Positions 46,962 to 56,832 of a stretch of DNA of 64,000 bases are shown one piece after another. The notes under the pieces were generated by a model. The model was not told where the DNA came from. It searched no databases and worked only from the letters and a program-made list of their open reading frames with translations. The stretch's first letter is position 1, and each line of letters begins with the position of its first letter. A program made the translations under genes and the position numbers. Source of the stretch: Acetobacter lovaniensis (GTDB lineage Bacteria > Pseudomonadota > Alphaproteobacteria > Acetobacterales > Acetobacteraceae); contig NZ_JACHIE010000001.1 of assembly GCF_014207635.1 (NCBI RefSeq), forward strand, positions 644,834-708,833. The letters are read 5' to 3'.

Positions 46962-49292
46962 TTAAAAATGGCAGGCAATGCGGCCACCAATAAAACGCGG
47001 CTCGCCAGGGATATAAAAATAGGTTGTGGTGGCCATGCCCCCGCTCTCCGCATAGCGGCGGTCCAGAATATTGCGGGCATAAACCGTTATGTCCCACAAC
47101 TGGGAGGGAGAATGCAGGATTGCATGGGCCCCCAGCAAAAAATACGGTGGCAGGCGGTAAAACCCGGTTCCCCCCACGGTAATGGCCTGGCTGCCCCTGT
47201 ATTGCCAGTCTGGCCCAAAATCCAGCCTGTAGTTCCGGGGCAGGGGCTGCCGCCATGTGGCATCCCCGTTCAGGGTCAGTTTGGGGGAGCCGTTATCCAC
47301 ACCGCTGAAATTACGTTCAATAGCCTTCCACTGCTGCGGATGGCTTGCGTGGTAAGCATTGGTGGCTGGCCGGTCCACATTTGGAAAATCCTGAAAATCC
47401 CCGCGCTGCCAGCCAAGGTTCTGCATTAAGAACAGATGGCCAAACGGGTGGGCTTCCAGTGTTGCCTCAAACCCCCAGCTTTCGGATTTGGGGGCGTTGG
47501 TAATTTCGCTCAACGGGCCAAAATTGGGGATCAGCACGGTGCCAATAACCTGCTGGTTATGAAAGTCGTTGTAAAACGCTGCACCATTCAGGCGCAGACG
47601 CCCCGGTATGGGGTCCGATTTAAGGCCGAGTTCGTAGGTGAGAACCGTTTCCGGCCCAAACGGGTCCAACTGGGCCTGCACCTGCGTATTGTTGGCGCTA
47701 AACCCGCCGGGTTTAAAGCCCTTGCTCATTTTGTAATACAGCAAAGCCTGCGGTACAAACTGCCACGAAACCCCAACCTGCCCGGCAAACTGGTTGGCGG
47801 CGGTGTTCTCGGGGTCAAAATTCCGGGTCGCTCCGCCGAATATCTGAGACTTCAGGCTGGTAAGGCCCCGGTCATCCAGCTCATGCAAAAGCCCGGCCCA
47901 GATGGTCACATTATGCGGCAGGCGGTAGCTGACATTCCCGAATTCTGAAACACTTTCCTGATTCAGGCCAAAGGTCGTAGCCATCATGTACTGGCGTGCG
48001 GAGTAATCCGTATAGTCAAAGAAAAACTGCTGGTTCATGCGGCTGCGCTGATAATATGCCCCCACAACCCAGTTCAGGCGGCCATGCAGGGCAACCCCGT
48101 TCAGCCGGGCTTCCTGCGTGAACACGTTGGCATCTATGGTGCGGTACGTATCTGCCTGAGAGAGAGCCGTGCCATCCTGATCCGTATATTCGCCCTGCCG
48201 CTCGGTTTCGAACGCACTGATGGCCGTGAAGGTAGCAGGACCAAAATCATGGATCAGCCGCAGGTCAGCCCCCCAGTACTGGTTATGCTCGCTGGGCTTG
48301 AGGCCCGCACCACGCCCCACAAGATTTGCAAACTCTGGCCGCATGGACCATTCCGCCCGCCGTCCCAGCCCAAAATCCGGCAAGGGCTGTGACCCGATAA
48401 GCCTGTCAACAGGAACCGCCGTGACCACCTGACTGTTATCCTGCACAAAATGACCACCGAGCTGGATGGTCGTGCGCTCATTGGGCTGCCAGCGCAGTTT
48501 GCCCCGCAAGGCCCAGAGGTCCGCATCCCCCAGATGTGCGCCATTGGTCGGGTTGTACTGCCACCCCCCACCCTGACGCGTCTGCCCTGCCAGCCGAAAA
48601 CTCCAGCCTTTGGCCAGCGGGCCGGACACATAAGCCTCGCTCCGGCTCCGCGCGTAGGAGGCTATGTCCTCCATTCCGCCGTAATGCCATGTGGTCGTCG
48701 GGTCATTGGTGCGCAGGCGCACCTCCCCCCCTGTGGTGGACTGGCCATGTTTTGTGCCCACCGGACCCGGGTCCACGGCCGCATCGGCCATATCAAACAG
48801 CAGCCCGTTGCTCATGGCGGGGTACGCATAGGCCACATCGTCCATATACGTCAGAACGGGGGGCATGTTGTTCTGCGTAAAGTCATTAAACCCGGCACCA
48901 CGCAGGTAAAAATTGGTCGAGGCTGTGCCGTTGATACTCTGCATGGTCAGGTTTGGAGCCACGCTCTCCAGCCCGCGGAGGGTGGTAACGTCCCTGTTGC
49001 GCAGCATTTCCGCGCTCAGATGCGTTGTGGCATCAGGCTCGTGCTGGGCTGCGGGAAAAGCAAAATCGGACCGGTGCGCCCCCACATCCACATGGGTTAC
49101 GCCACGAGCGGCCACATGGGCGGGTTTTGCCTGCCCTAGCTTATCAGGTACGATAGGAAGTTTGGGCAATGCAGCCGGTTTGCCGACAGGGCCGGGCGTA
49201 TCCTGCGCCTGTGCCGCAGGGACCGCAAACAGGCTGAGCGGGATCAGGCTGACGCAGCACAGCATACGCTGCCAGTACGCGCGGCGCGGCAT
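46962..49292 (-). CDS. TonB-dependent outer-membrane receptor
   Basis: 776 aa from ATG 49292, which begins a signal peptide (cleavage after AAQA, ~29); an in-frame ATG at 49430 is possible. The plug domain is visible (LRNRDVTTLRGLESVAPNL, NFYLRGAGFNDFTQNNMPPV, and GTKHGQSTTGGEVRLRTND). The beta-barrel ends in FIGGRIACHF. The DVAYAYPAMSNGLLFDMADAAV region resembles FecA/FhuA-type or unclassified receptors; ligand unknown, most likely a siderophore or other chelate. The hydrolase downstream could process the ligand (weak inference). Confidence 0.88.
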   Translation of the reverse strand: MPRRAYWQRMLCCVSLIPLSLFAVPAAQAQDTPGPVGKPAALPKLPIVPDKLGQAKPAHVAARGVTHVDVGAHRSDFAFPAAQHEPDATTHLSAEMLRNRDVTTLRGLESVAPNLTMQSINGTASTNFYLRGAGFNDFTQNNMPPVLTYMDDVAYAYPAMSNGLLFDMADAAVDPGPVGTKHGQSTTGGEVRLRTNDPTTTWHYGGMEDIASYARSRSEAYVSGPLAKGWSFRLAGQTRQGGGWQYNPTNGAHLGDADLWALRGKLRWQPNERTTIQLGGHFVQDNSQVVTAVPVDRLIGSQPLPDFGLGRRAEWSMRPEFANLVGRGAGLKPSEHNQYWGADLRLIHDFGPATFTAISAFETERQGEYTDQDGTALSQADTYRTIDANVFTQEARLNGVALHGRLNWVVGAYYQRSRMNQQFFFDYTDYSARQYMMATTFGLNQESVSEFGNVSYRLPHNVTIWAGLLHELDDRGLTSLKSQIFGGATRNFDPENTAANQFAGQVGVSWQFVPQALLYYKMSKGFKPGGFSANNTQVQAQLDPFGPETVLTYELGLKSDPIPGRLRLNGAAFYNDFHNQQVIGTVLIPNFGPLSEITNAPKSESWGFEATLEAHPFGHLFLMQNLGWQRGDFQDFPNVDRPATNAYHASHPQQWKAIERNFSGVDNGSPKLTLNGDATWRQPLPRNYRLDFGPDWQYRGSQAITVGGTGFYRLPPYFLLGAHAILHSPSQLWDITVYARNILDRRYAESGGMATTTYFYIPGEPRFIGGRIACHF

Positions 49293-49666
49293 ACTCAGAA
49301 AAAGACCATATGCTTGCTGCCCGAAAATAATCCGCTCCTTTCCCACCCATGTGCCACCACGTTGCCACGCAAGCCATGCTCCCCCGGCAAAGCTGGCTTT
49401 CTCATGACGGCAACACGCTCTCTTATGCAAGGTTGTTCGCCCAAATCCATCTCATTTTCAACCGTTCAACCGCACATTCATGCATATCCCGATCAAAAAG
49501 ACCTGCATCCGCGTATAAGGTTTTTTTTAAGAAACCCTCCCCCCACAAGAGGGTAGGCAGGCTGGAACAAGCTGGCTAAGGTAGGCACTTGTCTTGTGTT
49601 TTGCATAAGAAACACGGCCAGCAATCCGTAGTGTCAGCAACTATAATAAAGAACCGGAGTTCCCCT

Positions 49667-51754
49667 GTGCCAGACCTGTCCTTGCGCGCCATTTTCCGCC
49701 ATGCCCTTCTGCTTTCCGCCGTTATGGGAGCAGGTAGTCTGGCCGGGCAGGCCCATGCCGCGCCGCAGAGCACACCACAAACGGCACAGGCCAGCTTTGG
49801 CGCATGGGGCGTAGACCTTGCCGGGCGGGACCTTGCGACTGTTCCGGGGAACAATTTTTTCCGCTACGCCAACGGCACGTATCTGGAGCACCTTAAAATC
49901 CCTGCGGACATGACCAGCTATGGCCCGTTCAATGCTCTGGCCGAGCTTTCCCGCACACGGGTCCAGAGCATTCTGGATGACCTGTCCGCCCACCCGGTAG
50001 CCACCCCCCGCACCACGGAAGAAAAACTGGGCACCTTCTACGCCTCCTACATGGATGTGGCGGAAGTGGAACGTCTGGGCACACAGCCACTGACGCAGGA
50101 TATGGATGCCATCCGGGCCATAAAGGACATGGCAGGGTTTGCGGCCCTCAGCGGTACGGCAGTAGGGTCGTTCCAGTTTGGTCCCTTCTCGCTGGGGATC
50201 AACCCCGACGCCAAGGACCCCACGCGCTATGCGCTCACGCTTGATCAGGCCGGGCTGGGCCTGCCGGACAGGGACTATTACCTCAAACCCGCATTTGCCG
50301 CCAAAAAAGTGGCTTACCAGAGCTATATCGAAAAAGCGCTCACGCTCGCAGGCTGGCCCGAACCCGGCAAGGCCGCGGCCGCCATTGTGATTTTTGAGAG
50401 CAAACTGGCCGAAGCACACTGGCCCCGCGCGGACCTGCGTGACCCGCAGAAAACCTATAACCCCATGACACTGGCCGAACTGGGGACCAAGGCACCGGGG
50501 TTTGACTGGGTCGCATGGCTCAGTGCTTCCGGCCTGCCCGCACAGGACATGGACAAGCGGAGCCTGATTGTTGGAGAACCCTCCGCCATTACAGGCGAGG
50601 CCCGGGTGCTGGCCGCAACGGACATGGACACCCTGCGGGCGTGGCTTGCCTTCCATCTGGTCGAAAACGCCACAACGTACCTGCCGGACAGCTTTGAACA
50701 GGCCCGGTTTGTCTTTACCAAAGCCCTGACTGGCCAGCCAACCCTGACCGCCCGGTGGAAGCGGGGCGTACAGGCCACCAGTGCCGCCATGGGCATGGCG
50801 CTGGGCAAGGTTTACGTGCAGCGCTACTTCCCCCCCGAAAACCGTGTGGCCATGCAAAAATTGACCACCGACCTGAAAAATGCCTTCAGGGTCCGGTTGC
50901 AGAACAATAGCTGGATGAGTGCTGCCACCAAGGAAGCCGCACTCCGCAAGCTGGAAAACTTTGAAATTCAGGTCGGCTACCCCAACCACTGGCGCGACTA
51001 CACGGGCCTTGCGGTTAAAAAAGGTGATGTGTACGGCAATGCGCGCAACGGTGTGGCCTTTGAATGGCGCTACTGGCTGGACCGTCTGGACAAGCCGGTG
51101 GACCGCAACGAATGGGACATGACCCCGCAAACGGTTAATGCCTACAACAACCCGCTGTTTGATCAGGTGGTTTTCCCCGCCGCCATTCTTCAGCCGCCGT
51201 TCTTCAACATCAAGGCTGATCCGGCTGTAAACTACGGCGCCATTGGCGGCGTGATCGGCCATGAAATGACCCACTCATTCGATGATGAAGGCCGTCAGTT
51301 TGATGAACACGGACGCCTGCGCGACTGGTGGACAAAGGACGATGCCGAACGCTTCCAGAAGCTGGCTGACCGTCTGGGTGCACAGTATGACGCGTTTGAA
51401 GTGCTGCCGGGTGTGCATGTGAACGGCAAGCTGACCATGGGCGAAAACATTGCCGATCTGGGCGGGCTGACCCTGGCACTTGATGCCTACCACGCATCGC
51501 TCAACGGCAAGCCCGCCCCGGTGGTGGACGGGCTGAGCGGTGAGCAGCGCGTATTTCTGGGCTGGGCGCAGGTCTGGCGCGAAAAACTGCGGGAGGAAAC
51601 CATCCGCAGGCTTGTTGTCACGGACCCGCACTCCCCGCCCGAAGCGCGCGTAAACCTGCCCATGCACAATATTGACGCATGGTACGACGCATGGAACGTA
51701 CAGCCCGGCGACAAGCTATACCTGCCGATGCAACAACGCGTTAAAATCTGGTAA
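49667..51754 (+). CDS. M13 (neprilysin-like) zinc metallopeptidase
   Basis: 695 aa from a GTG at 49667, placed seven bases after GGAG; it opens directly into a signal peptide (cleavage near AHA), so the enzyme is exported. The zinc site is HEMTH with His532, Glu533, His536, inside GVIGHEMTHSFDDEG; the third ligand is the Glu of ENIADLGGL. The substrate-pocket NAYNNPLFD and C-terminal W are typical. Cleaves small peptides in the periplasm. Alone and divergent from the TonB receptor gene. Confidence 0.94.
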   Translation: MPDLSLRAIFRHALLLSAVMGAGSLAGQAHAAPQSTPQTAQASFGAWGVDLAGRDLATVPGNNFFRYANGTYLEHLKIPADMTSYGPFNALAELSRTRVQSILDDLSAHPVATPRTTEEKLGTFYASYMDVAEVERLGTQPLTQDMDAIRAIKDMAGFAALSGTAVGSFQFGPFSLGINPDAKDPTRYALTLDQAGLGLPDRDYYLKPAFAAKKVAYQSYIEKALTLAGWPEPGKAAAAIVIFESKLAEAHWPRADLRDPQKTYNPMTLAELGTKAPGFDWVAWLSASGLPAQDMDKRSLIVGEPSAITGEARVLAATDMDTLRAWLAFHLVENATTYLPDSFEQARFVFTKALTGQPTLTARWKRGVQATSAAMGMALGKVYVQRYFPPENRVAMQKLTTDLKNAFRVRLQNNSWMSAATKEAALRKLENFEIQVGYPNHWRDYTGLAVKKGDVYGNARNGVAFEWRYWLDRLDKPVDRNEWDMTPQTVNAYNNPLFDQVVFPAAILQPPFFNIKADPAVNYGAIGGVIGHEMTHSFDDEGRQFDEHGRLRDWWTKDDAERFQKLADRLGAQYDAFEVLPGVHVNGKLTMGENIADLGGLTLALDAYHASLNGKPAPVVDGLSGEQRVFLGWAQVWREKLREETIRRLVVTDPHSPPEARVNLPMHNIDAWYDAWNVQPGDKLYLPMQQRVKIW

Positions 51755-51956
51755 AATCACCTATGGTGGCAGCGCAGGCTGCCTTGCAACACCGGACCAT
51801 TTCTGGAGTGGTCCTCTACCCTGCCCGTTACCTGCACACACCCCGGAGCAAAGTTCTCTGTAGCACCGGGGCTTGAGCAATGGCAAAATAGCGGGCAAGT
51901 GGGCTATACCCACGCACACCATACTCATGCGGGGCAAGGGAGAACTCGGGCAGTCC

Positions 51957-53090
51957 ATGGTCGATACGCGTCGCTCTTCCACACGCCCGAATGCCGCCCT
52001 ACCCAACAGGCAGGAACCCCGCCTGCAACCCGCACGCCCCCTTTCCGCCCCCCCACCGGCTGAAGTGGAAGGCGGTGCAGGGCAACGGTCGCGGCTGTTC
52101 CCGTTCATGCCCGTGCCCAAGCCACCGGGCAGCCCGGTACGCGGCTCCTCCACACCCCTGATCCGCAAGGACATATACGCCGACCCCACATTGGGGCCGG
52201 TGTTTACGGCCTCGGCCCTTGCGCATTTTCTGCTTCTGGCGGCACTCCTTTATCAGGCAACGCACCACGGACAGACAGGCTCTCCCCAGGCCAGCCAGTC
52301 GTCCCCGGTGGAAATGGTTTTTTCCCAGCCCACGACCTCCAGCGGTATGGTTGGCCCCCGTTCGCCCGAAGCTGGTAGCGGCAATGCAGCCCCGCAGGCG
52401 GCCCCTCCCCCTCCGGCAGAACAGCAGCCCGACACCCAGAAAGCCCCGCCCGAAGCCAGTGAGGCGACACCGGAGGTGCCCCCCCTTCCGCAGTCGGATG
52501 ACGGGTTGCCAAAACCCCAGACCACACCCCGGAAAGCGCGGCCAACTCCGCACAAATCCACGGCAAAGCCGAGCAGCCACGCAGTACCGCGCCCGCACAC
52601 CCAATCCCGGCAGTTCCCAAAGAACCTGCAGTCCCTGCTCCAGCACCCGATGGATTATTCATTTAACGAGGCACCAGCCCCCCGCCGCTCCAACCGGGGC
52701 CGCCCGGGCGGGTCAAGCGCCCCGCTGGACCTGTCCATTGGACCAATGGTGGAAAACGGGCAACTGAATGCCCACTACGCCTCACGCACAAGCGTACATG
52801 GCGTAAGTAGCGACTACGCTGCGGAAATTGACGCATGGATCCAGCGCCACCTGTTCTACCCGCCCGAAGCCGCTGAGCGGGGGGAAGAGGGCAGCACCTC
52901 TGTCCATGTTATTCTCGACCGTTCGGGCCATGTGTTCAAAGTCTTTATGAGCGGGTCTTCAACCCCGGCACTGGACGCAGCAACCGTTGGCATGTTCGAA
53001 GGCGCGCAGCTCCCTCCTGTGCCACCGGACATGAAGGATCAGCATATCAACTTCGACGTCACAGTGAATTACATCCTTATCCGCAACTAG
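51957..53090 (+). CDS. TonB-family energy transducer with extended N-terminus
   Basis: 377 aa from ATG 51957; ATGs at 51873 and 51927 are possible. It couples the inner-membrane proton motive force to receptors. A single helix at ~82-100 carries the TonB signature Ser86-x3-His90. Preceding it are ~80 Pro/Arg-rich residues, whereas usual TonB proteins begin almost at the helix. A Pro/Lys-rich spacer (~130-270) follows, and the C-terminal domain (~300-377) has YPPEA and an FDVTVNYIL ending strand. ExbD at the right edge and two TonB receptors in the window are likely partners. Confidence 0.85.
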   Translation: MVDTRRSSTRPNAALPNRQEPRLQPARPLSAPPPAEVEGGAGQRSRLFPFMPVPKPPGSPVRGSSTPLIRKDIYADPTLGPVFTASALAHFLLLAALLYQATHHGQTGSPQASQSSPVEMVFSQPTTSSGMVGPRSPEAGSGNAAPQAAPPPPAEQQPDTQKAPPEASEATPEVPPLPQSDDGLPKPQTTPRKARPTPHKSTAKPSSHAVPRPHTQSRQFPKNLQSLLQHPMDYSFNEAPAPRRSNRGRPGGSSAPLDLSIGPMVENGQLNAHYASRTSVHGVSSDYAAEIDAWIQRHLFYPPEAAERGEEGSTSVHVILDRSGHVFKVFMSGSSTPALDAATVGMFEGAQLPPVPPDMKDQHINFDVTVNYILIRN

Positions 53091-53257
53091 GCCTGCGGCC
53101 CCGTGCGGGTCCCGAGCGGACCATGCACGGCTACCGCGTAGGGATGACATGCAGATCACACAAAACTGAGGGGTATCCTCGCCGCAATTCTGCTTATCGT
53201 GTAAACTGACCTCTGCCACTCCAGACGACCCATAAAGAGTTTAAGGACATACTTGCG

Positions 53258-53689
53258 ATGCCACCTTCACCCAGTTCCAATCTGCCGCCGGGTGTACCCA
53301 CGATCCGCGTTGTGGCCATGCCAACAGACACCAACCCCGCAGGAGACGTGTTTGGCGGATGGATTGTCTCGCAGATGGATCTTGCCGCTGGCACAACCGC
53401 TGCCTTCCGGGCCAATGGGCGGTGCGTGACCGTTGCGATCAACAGCCTTGTTTTTCTTGAACCCGTTGTGGTGGGGGATGAGGTGAGCATCTACACCAAA
53501 ATCATCCGCACGGGTCGCACGTCACTGACCATTCATGTGGAAACATGGCGCAGGGCGCGCCACACCCATATTACGTCCAAGGTGACGGAAGGGGAGTTCA
53601 TTTTTGTCGCACTGGATGACAAGCGCCGCCCGCGCGCACTCCCCCCGCTTGAAGACACACTCCCCTCAACCAGCCACGAAAACGCCTGA
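53258..53689 (+). CDS. Acyl-CoA thioesterase (YciA-like hotdog)
   Basis: 143 aa hotdog-fold hydrolase of short- and medium-chain acyl-CoA. The GDVFGGWIVSQMDLAAG helix carries the catalytic Asp, and the VAINSLVFLEPVVVGDEV strand is typical of YciA. Cytosolic, monocistronic in appearance. May prevent CoA depletion. Confidence 0.9.
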   Translation: MPPSPSSNLPPGVPTIRVVAMPTDTNPAGDVFGGWIVSQMDLAAGTTAAFRANGRCVTVAINSLVFLEPVVVGDEVSIYTKIIRTGRTSLTIHVETWRRARHTHITSKVTEGEFIFVALDDKRRPRALPPLEDTLPSTSHENA

Positions 53690-54037
53690 ATGCTTCCTGA
53701 AAACGCGGATAGTGCACAAAGAGCAGGCGGCATCATTCCCCCCTGACGTCACCCAGCGCAGCAGGTCATATTTGCCGTGCCATATTTTTCCCTGTTCCAG
53801 TCCATGAGCAACCCGTGCCATAACAGAGACCCTTATGCCGCCAAACCCTGCGCACGGGGCAAACCCGGGCAGGAGATACGGCGTTTTGGGTACAGATGTA
53901 TTTTGTTGTCACGCGTTACTTTGCCAACGCACCATATGGTTTAAAAAACCTGCCTGCCGCCTCTGTTCCCTCCCCTGTGCCAACAGGGCGAACCATGCAG
54001 GGCTGGCAGGGATATGGCGCAACAGGAGGTCCGGTAC
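53690..54037. other. Non-coding stretch before the desaturase-like gene
   Basis: 348 bases. It holds the desaturase-like gene promoter; an 18-codon reading (ATG right after the thioesterase stop) is too short to support. No terminator with a clear U-run or RNA gene was found. Confidence 0.5.
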
Positions 54038-54862
54038 ATGAAGCACTGGCAGATTGATCAACTGCCATGGGATCGGTTTGATCCCTCCAAGGTTGACCCG
54101 GAACTGATCCCCGCCATCAAGGCGGCCGCTGTTGTGGAGCGCAACAGTGTGGACTACGCACAGTACCTCAACAACGTCTTCCACAATGACCCGGATTTCT
54201 GCACGGCGGCCAACCACTGGGCGGAAGAAGAAATCCAGCATGGTGATGCGCTGGGCCGCTGGGCCATGCTGGCCGACCCGGAGTGGGACTATCAGGCCGC
54301 ATTCCAGCGTTACCGCGATTTTTACAGGATTCCGCTGGATGTTGACCACTCCGTACGCGGCTCCCGCACGGGGGAACTGATCGCCCGGTGCATGGTGGAA
54401 ACCGGCACGTCCTCTTTTTATTCCGCGCTGGCCGACACCACGGAAGAGCCTGTGCTCAAGGCACTGTGCAAGCAGATTGCGGCTGATGAGTTCCGGCATT
54501 TCAAACTGTTTTATGACCACATGCACCGCTACCTGCACCGCGAGAATATTGGCCTCTGGCAGCGTATCCGCATCGCGCTGGGCCGCGTGACGGAAACCGA
54601 GGACGACGAACTGGCCTCCGCCTACTACACAACCAACGTACCGGCGGACCAACCCTACGACCATACGCGCTGCATTGCGGCCTATATGGTGCGGGCCATG
54701 CGCAACTACCGCCCCCAGCACCTGCGCCGTGTCACGACCATGGTGTTCAAGATCATTGGTCTGCCCCCCCATAGCTGGTTGCAGAGCGTAGCGTTCCGCG
54801 TTTCGGAAAAACTGTTCATCCGGCGGCAGCAACGGTTTGCACGCATTGCGGACATAAGCTGA
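54038..54862 (+). CDS. Ferritin-like di-iron protein resembling acyl-ACP desaturase
   Basis: 274 aa. ATG 54038 lies eight bases after AGGAGG; an ATG 24 bases upstream would overlap that site. A four-helix di-iron set is visible: Glu34, Glu65-x2-His68 (EEIQHGD), Glu121, Glu151-x2-His154 (DEFRH). The EEIQHGDALGRW and AADEFRH segments resemble the EENRHGD and AADEKRH motifs of plant-type acyl-ACP desaturases, so O2-dependent oxidation of an acyl chain is the likely chemistry. It is shorter than plant enzymes, and ferritin-like functions are possible. It precedes a VOC gene. Confidence 0.82.
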   Translation: MKHWQIDQLPWDRFDPSKVDPELIPAIKAAAVVERNSVDYAQYLNNVFHNDPDFCTAANHWAEEEIQHGDALGRWAMLADPEWDYQAAFQRYRDFYRIPLDVDHSVRGSRTGELIARCMVETGTSSFYSALADTTEEPVLKALCKQIAADEFRHFKLFYDHMHRYLHRENIGLWQRIRIALGRVTETEDDELASAYYTTNVPADQPYDHTRCIAAYMVRAMRNYRPQHLRRVTTMVFKIIGLPPHSWLQSVAFRVSEKLFIRRQQRFARIADIS

Positions 54863-54932
54863 GCAGGACTTGCCGTGTGGAGCAGGGCGGGCCATCCTCC
54901 CTGTGTTCCAACCACTGGAGAACAGACAGACC

Positions 54933-55316
54933 ATGTTCACGCACATCATGGTGGGCACTAATGATATTGCCCGCTCGAAAAAATTCTACGATGCCGTTTT
55001 TGCTGTCCTGAACATTCCTCCAGCAGAAATCGACACCAGAGGCCGCATTACCTATGGCAAGCATGGTGACCGGTTTATTGTAACCCCGCCGCTGGATGGT
55101 AAACCCGCCACCGCAGCGAATGGCGGCACCATCGGCTTAAAGGCAGATACTCCAGCCATGGCGGACGCATGGCACAAGGCCGGTGTGGAAAACGGTGGTC
55201 AGGCCATTGAAAACCCGCCCGGCGTGCGCCAGACCCCCGTTGGCCCGCTTTACCTCGCCTATCTGCGCGACCCGGATGGCAACAAGCTGTGTATCGCCTG
55301 TAAAGTACCCGAATAA
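54933..55316 (+). CDS. VOC (glyoxalase/bleomycin resistance fold) protein
   Basis: 127 aa. MFTHIMVGTNDIARSKKFYDAVFA opens a beta-alpha-beta VOC module; YLRDPDGNKLCIACK closes the second. Such proteins bind a metal and act as lyases, isomerases or binders; the substrate is unknown. The fit to a two-module monomer-dimer is good. Start at 54933 is the clear family opening; the upstream in-frame ATG at 54870 lies in spacer. Probably cotranscribed with the desaturase-like gene, 70 bases apart. Confidence 0.85.
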   Translation: MFTHIMVGTNDIARSKKFYDAVFAVLNIPPAEIDTRGRITYGKHGDRFIVTPPLDGKPATAANGGTIGLKADTPAMADAWHKAGVENGGQAIENPPGVRQTPVGPLYLAYLRDPDGNKLCIACKVPE

Positions 55317-55461
55317 CCTGGCTTTGCTGCTTCACTCCCTGCTTCTCGGAACGTACTGATCCGTTATGCAGGGAGCGACTTAGCCCTGCTGCACCAGATG
55401 GGTCCACGGCCACAATATGAGCCTGCACTCCTGTCTGGTGTGGCAAGGCGGCACCCAGCGC

Positions 55462-56235
55462 TTATGAACCCAGCATGCTCCGGTCCACCGCCAGACCGGC
55501 GGAAGCCTGACAGGTTGGCATCATTTCCACATGATTGATATTGACATGGGCGGGCTGGCCAAGCACCCAGGCCACGGTTTCGGCAATATCCTGCGGCAGC
55601 AGCGGGGCTGTACCCGCATAGACAGCATCGGCCTTGCCCTGATCCCCAAGCCGGACCTGACTGAACTCACTTCCCCCACATAGCCCCGGCGCAATGGTGG
55701 TTGCCCGCACCTGCCTGCCCAGCAGGTCGCTGCGCAGGTTCCGCATGAACTGGTCCACAAAAGCCTTGGTCGCCCCATACACATTGGCGCCGGGATACGG
55801 GTAAGTCCCGGCCGTGCTCCCCAAGGACACAACATGCCCGCTATTGCGCGCAACCATGCCGGGCAGCAGAGCCCGGGTGATTTCCACAAGCCCGGTTACA
55901 TTGGTTGCAATCATTGTCTCCCAATCCTGCGGATTGGTCTGCCATGCTTTTTCCAGCCCAAGCGCCAGCCCCGCATTATTGACCAGCACATCAACCGCCT
56001 GCCACTCCTGCGGCAGACTGTGTGGCAGGGCCCGTAAGGCGGGCAGATCAGTCATATCCAGCCGCAGCGGCAGGATACGGCCAGCCTCAACCTGCCCTGC
56101 CAGAGCCTCCAGCCGTTCCTGCCTGCGACCGGTGGCAATAACCCGGTATCCTTCGTGCACAAGGCGTAAGGCTATGGCATGCCCAAACCCGGCGGTGGCC
56201 CCGGTTACCAGTGCAATCCTGAATTTCTGCGACAT
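55462..56235 (-). CDS. Short-chain dehydrogenase/reductase (YdfG-like)
   Basis: 257 aa NADPH-dependent oxidoreductase. Cofactor loop TGATAGFG (11-18), NNAGLALG, the catalytic Ser in VSLGSTAGTYPYPGANVYGATKAF, with Tyr and Lys of Y-x3-K. The form resembles E. coli YdfG, which acts on malonic semialdehyde and L-allo-threonine-like substrates. It lies 123 bases downstream of an NsrR-like regulator on the same strand and may belong to its unit. Confidence 0.85.
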   Translation of the reverse strand: MSQKFRIALVTGATAGFGHAIALRLVHEGYRVIATGRRQERLEALAGQVEAGRILPLRLDMTDLPALRALPHSLPQEWQAVDVLVNNAGLALGLEKAWQTNPQDWETMIATNVTGLVEITRALLPGMVARNSGHVVSLGSTAGTYPYPGANVYGATKAFVDQFMRNLRSDLLGRQVRATTIAPGLCGGSEFSQVRLGDQGKADAVYAGTAPLLPQDIAETVAWVLGQPAHVNINHVEMMPTCQASAGLAVDRSMLGS

Positions 56236-56358
56236 TGATCTGTTTCCATTCCAGCCAGAAGACCTTCAACAGCCTATGCCAGCATGCTGGTATCACCAAC
56301 ACCGTAACCCGCCCTGCCCCACACACAAACGCATGGCGCATATGAGGAGGAGCCCGGT

Positions 56359-56832
56359 TTACCTGCCAGCAGGGTCAGGGCTGTGGCGGTGTTCTGCCGC
56401 CTGCAACAATGTGCGCCGCTCATACGGGTGCAGCATATCCGCCAGCGTGGACTTATCCAGAACCCCCATAAACGCATCCAGCGCCTGCTCCAGCACTCCG
56501 CGCAGGCTGCACCCCTTTGCAAGCAGGCAGGGCATTCCCTCATCCCCATTACGGGTCATACAGCCGACCAGTACCATATCTTCTTCCGTATGCCGTACGA
56601 CGTCCCCCACACAGATTTCTTCGGCAGGACGGCCCAGAGTCAGCCCGCCGCCGCGCCCTCTTTGTGTGCGCACAAACCCGCCGCGCCCCAGATGATGGAT
56701 GATCTTGACCAGATGATTTTCGGAAATGCCATACGTCTGGGCCACCTCGCGTATGGAAACACGCCTGTCCGTATGTACGGCCAGATAAAGCAAGGTGCGT
56801 AACGCATAGTCGGTGTACAGAGTCAGGCGCAT
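56359..56832 (-). CDS. Rrf2-family regulator, NsrR-like [Fe-S]
   Basis: 157 aa. Winged helix opening MRLTLYTDYALRTLLYLAVH; the Asp at residue 8 and three cysteines in C-x10-C-x5-C (in CMTRNGDEGMPCLLAKGC) match NsrR, whose [4Fe-4S] cluster senses nitric oxide. The LKGVLEQALDAF-like stretch after the cluster is also NsrR-like. The downstream SDR and the upstream non-coding stretch are candidate targets. IscR is excluded because its cysteine spacing differs. Confidence 0.85.
   Translation of the reverse strand: MRLTLYTDYALRTLLYLAVHTDRRVSIREVAQTYGISENHLVKIIHHLGRGGFVRTQRGRGGGLTLGRPAEEICVGDVVRHTEEDMVLVGCMTRNGDEGMPCLLAKGCSLRGVLEQALDAFMGVLDKSTLADMLHPYERRTLLQAAEHRHSPDPAGR

Noticed and set aside
49634..51274. 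546-residue antisense frame opposite the M13 peptidase
   Set aside because: The peptidase carries HEMTH and a signal peptide on the plus strand; the antisense frame has no domain or ribosome-binding site.
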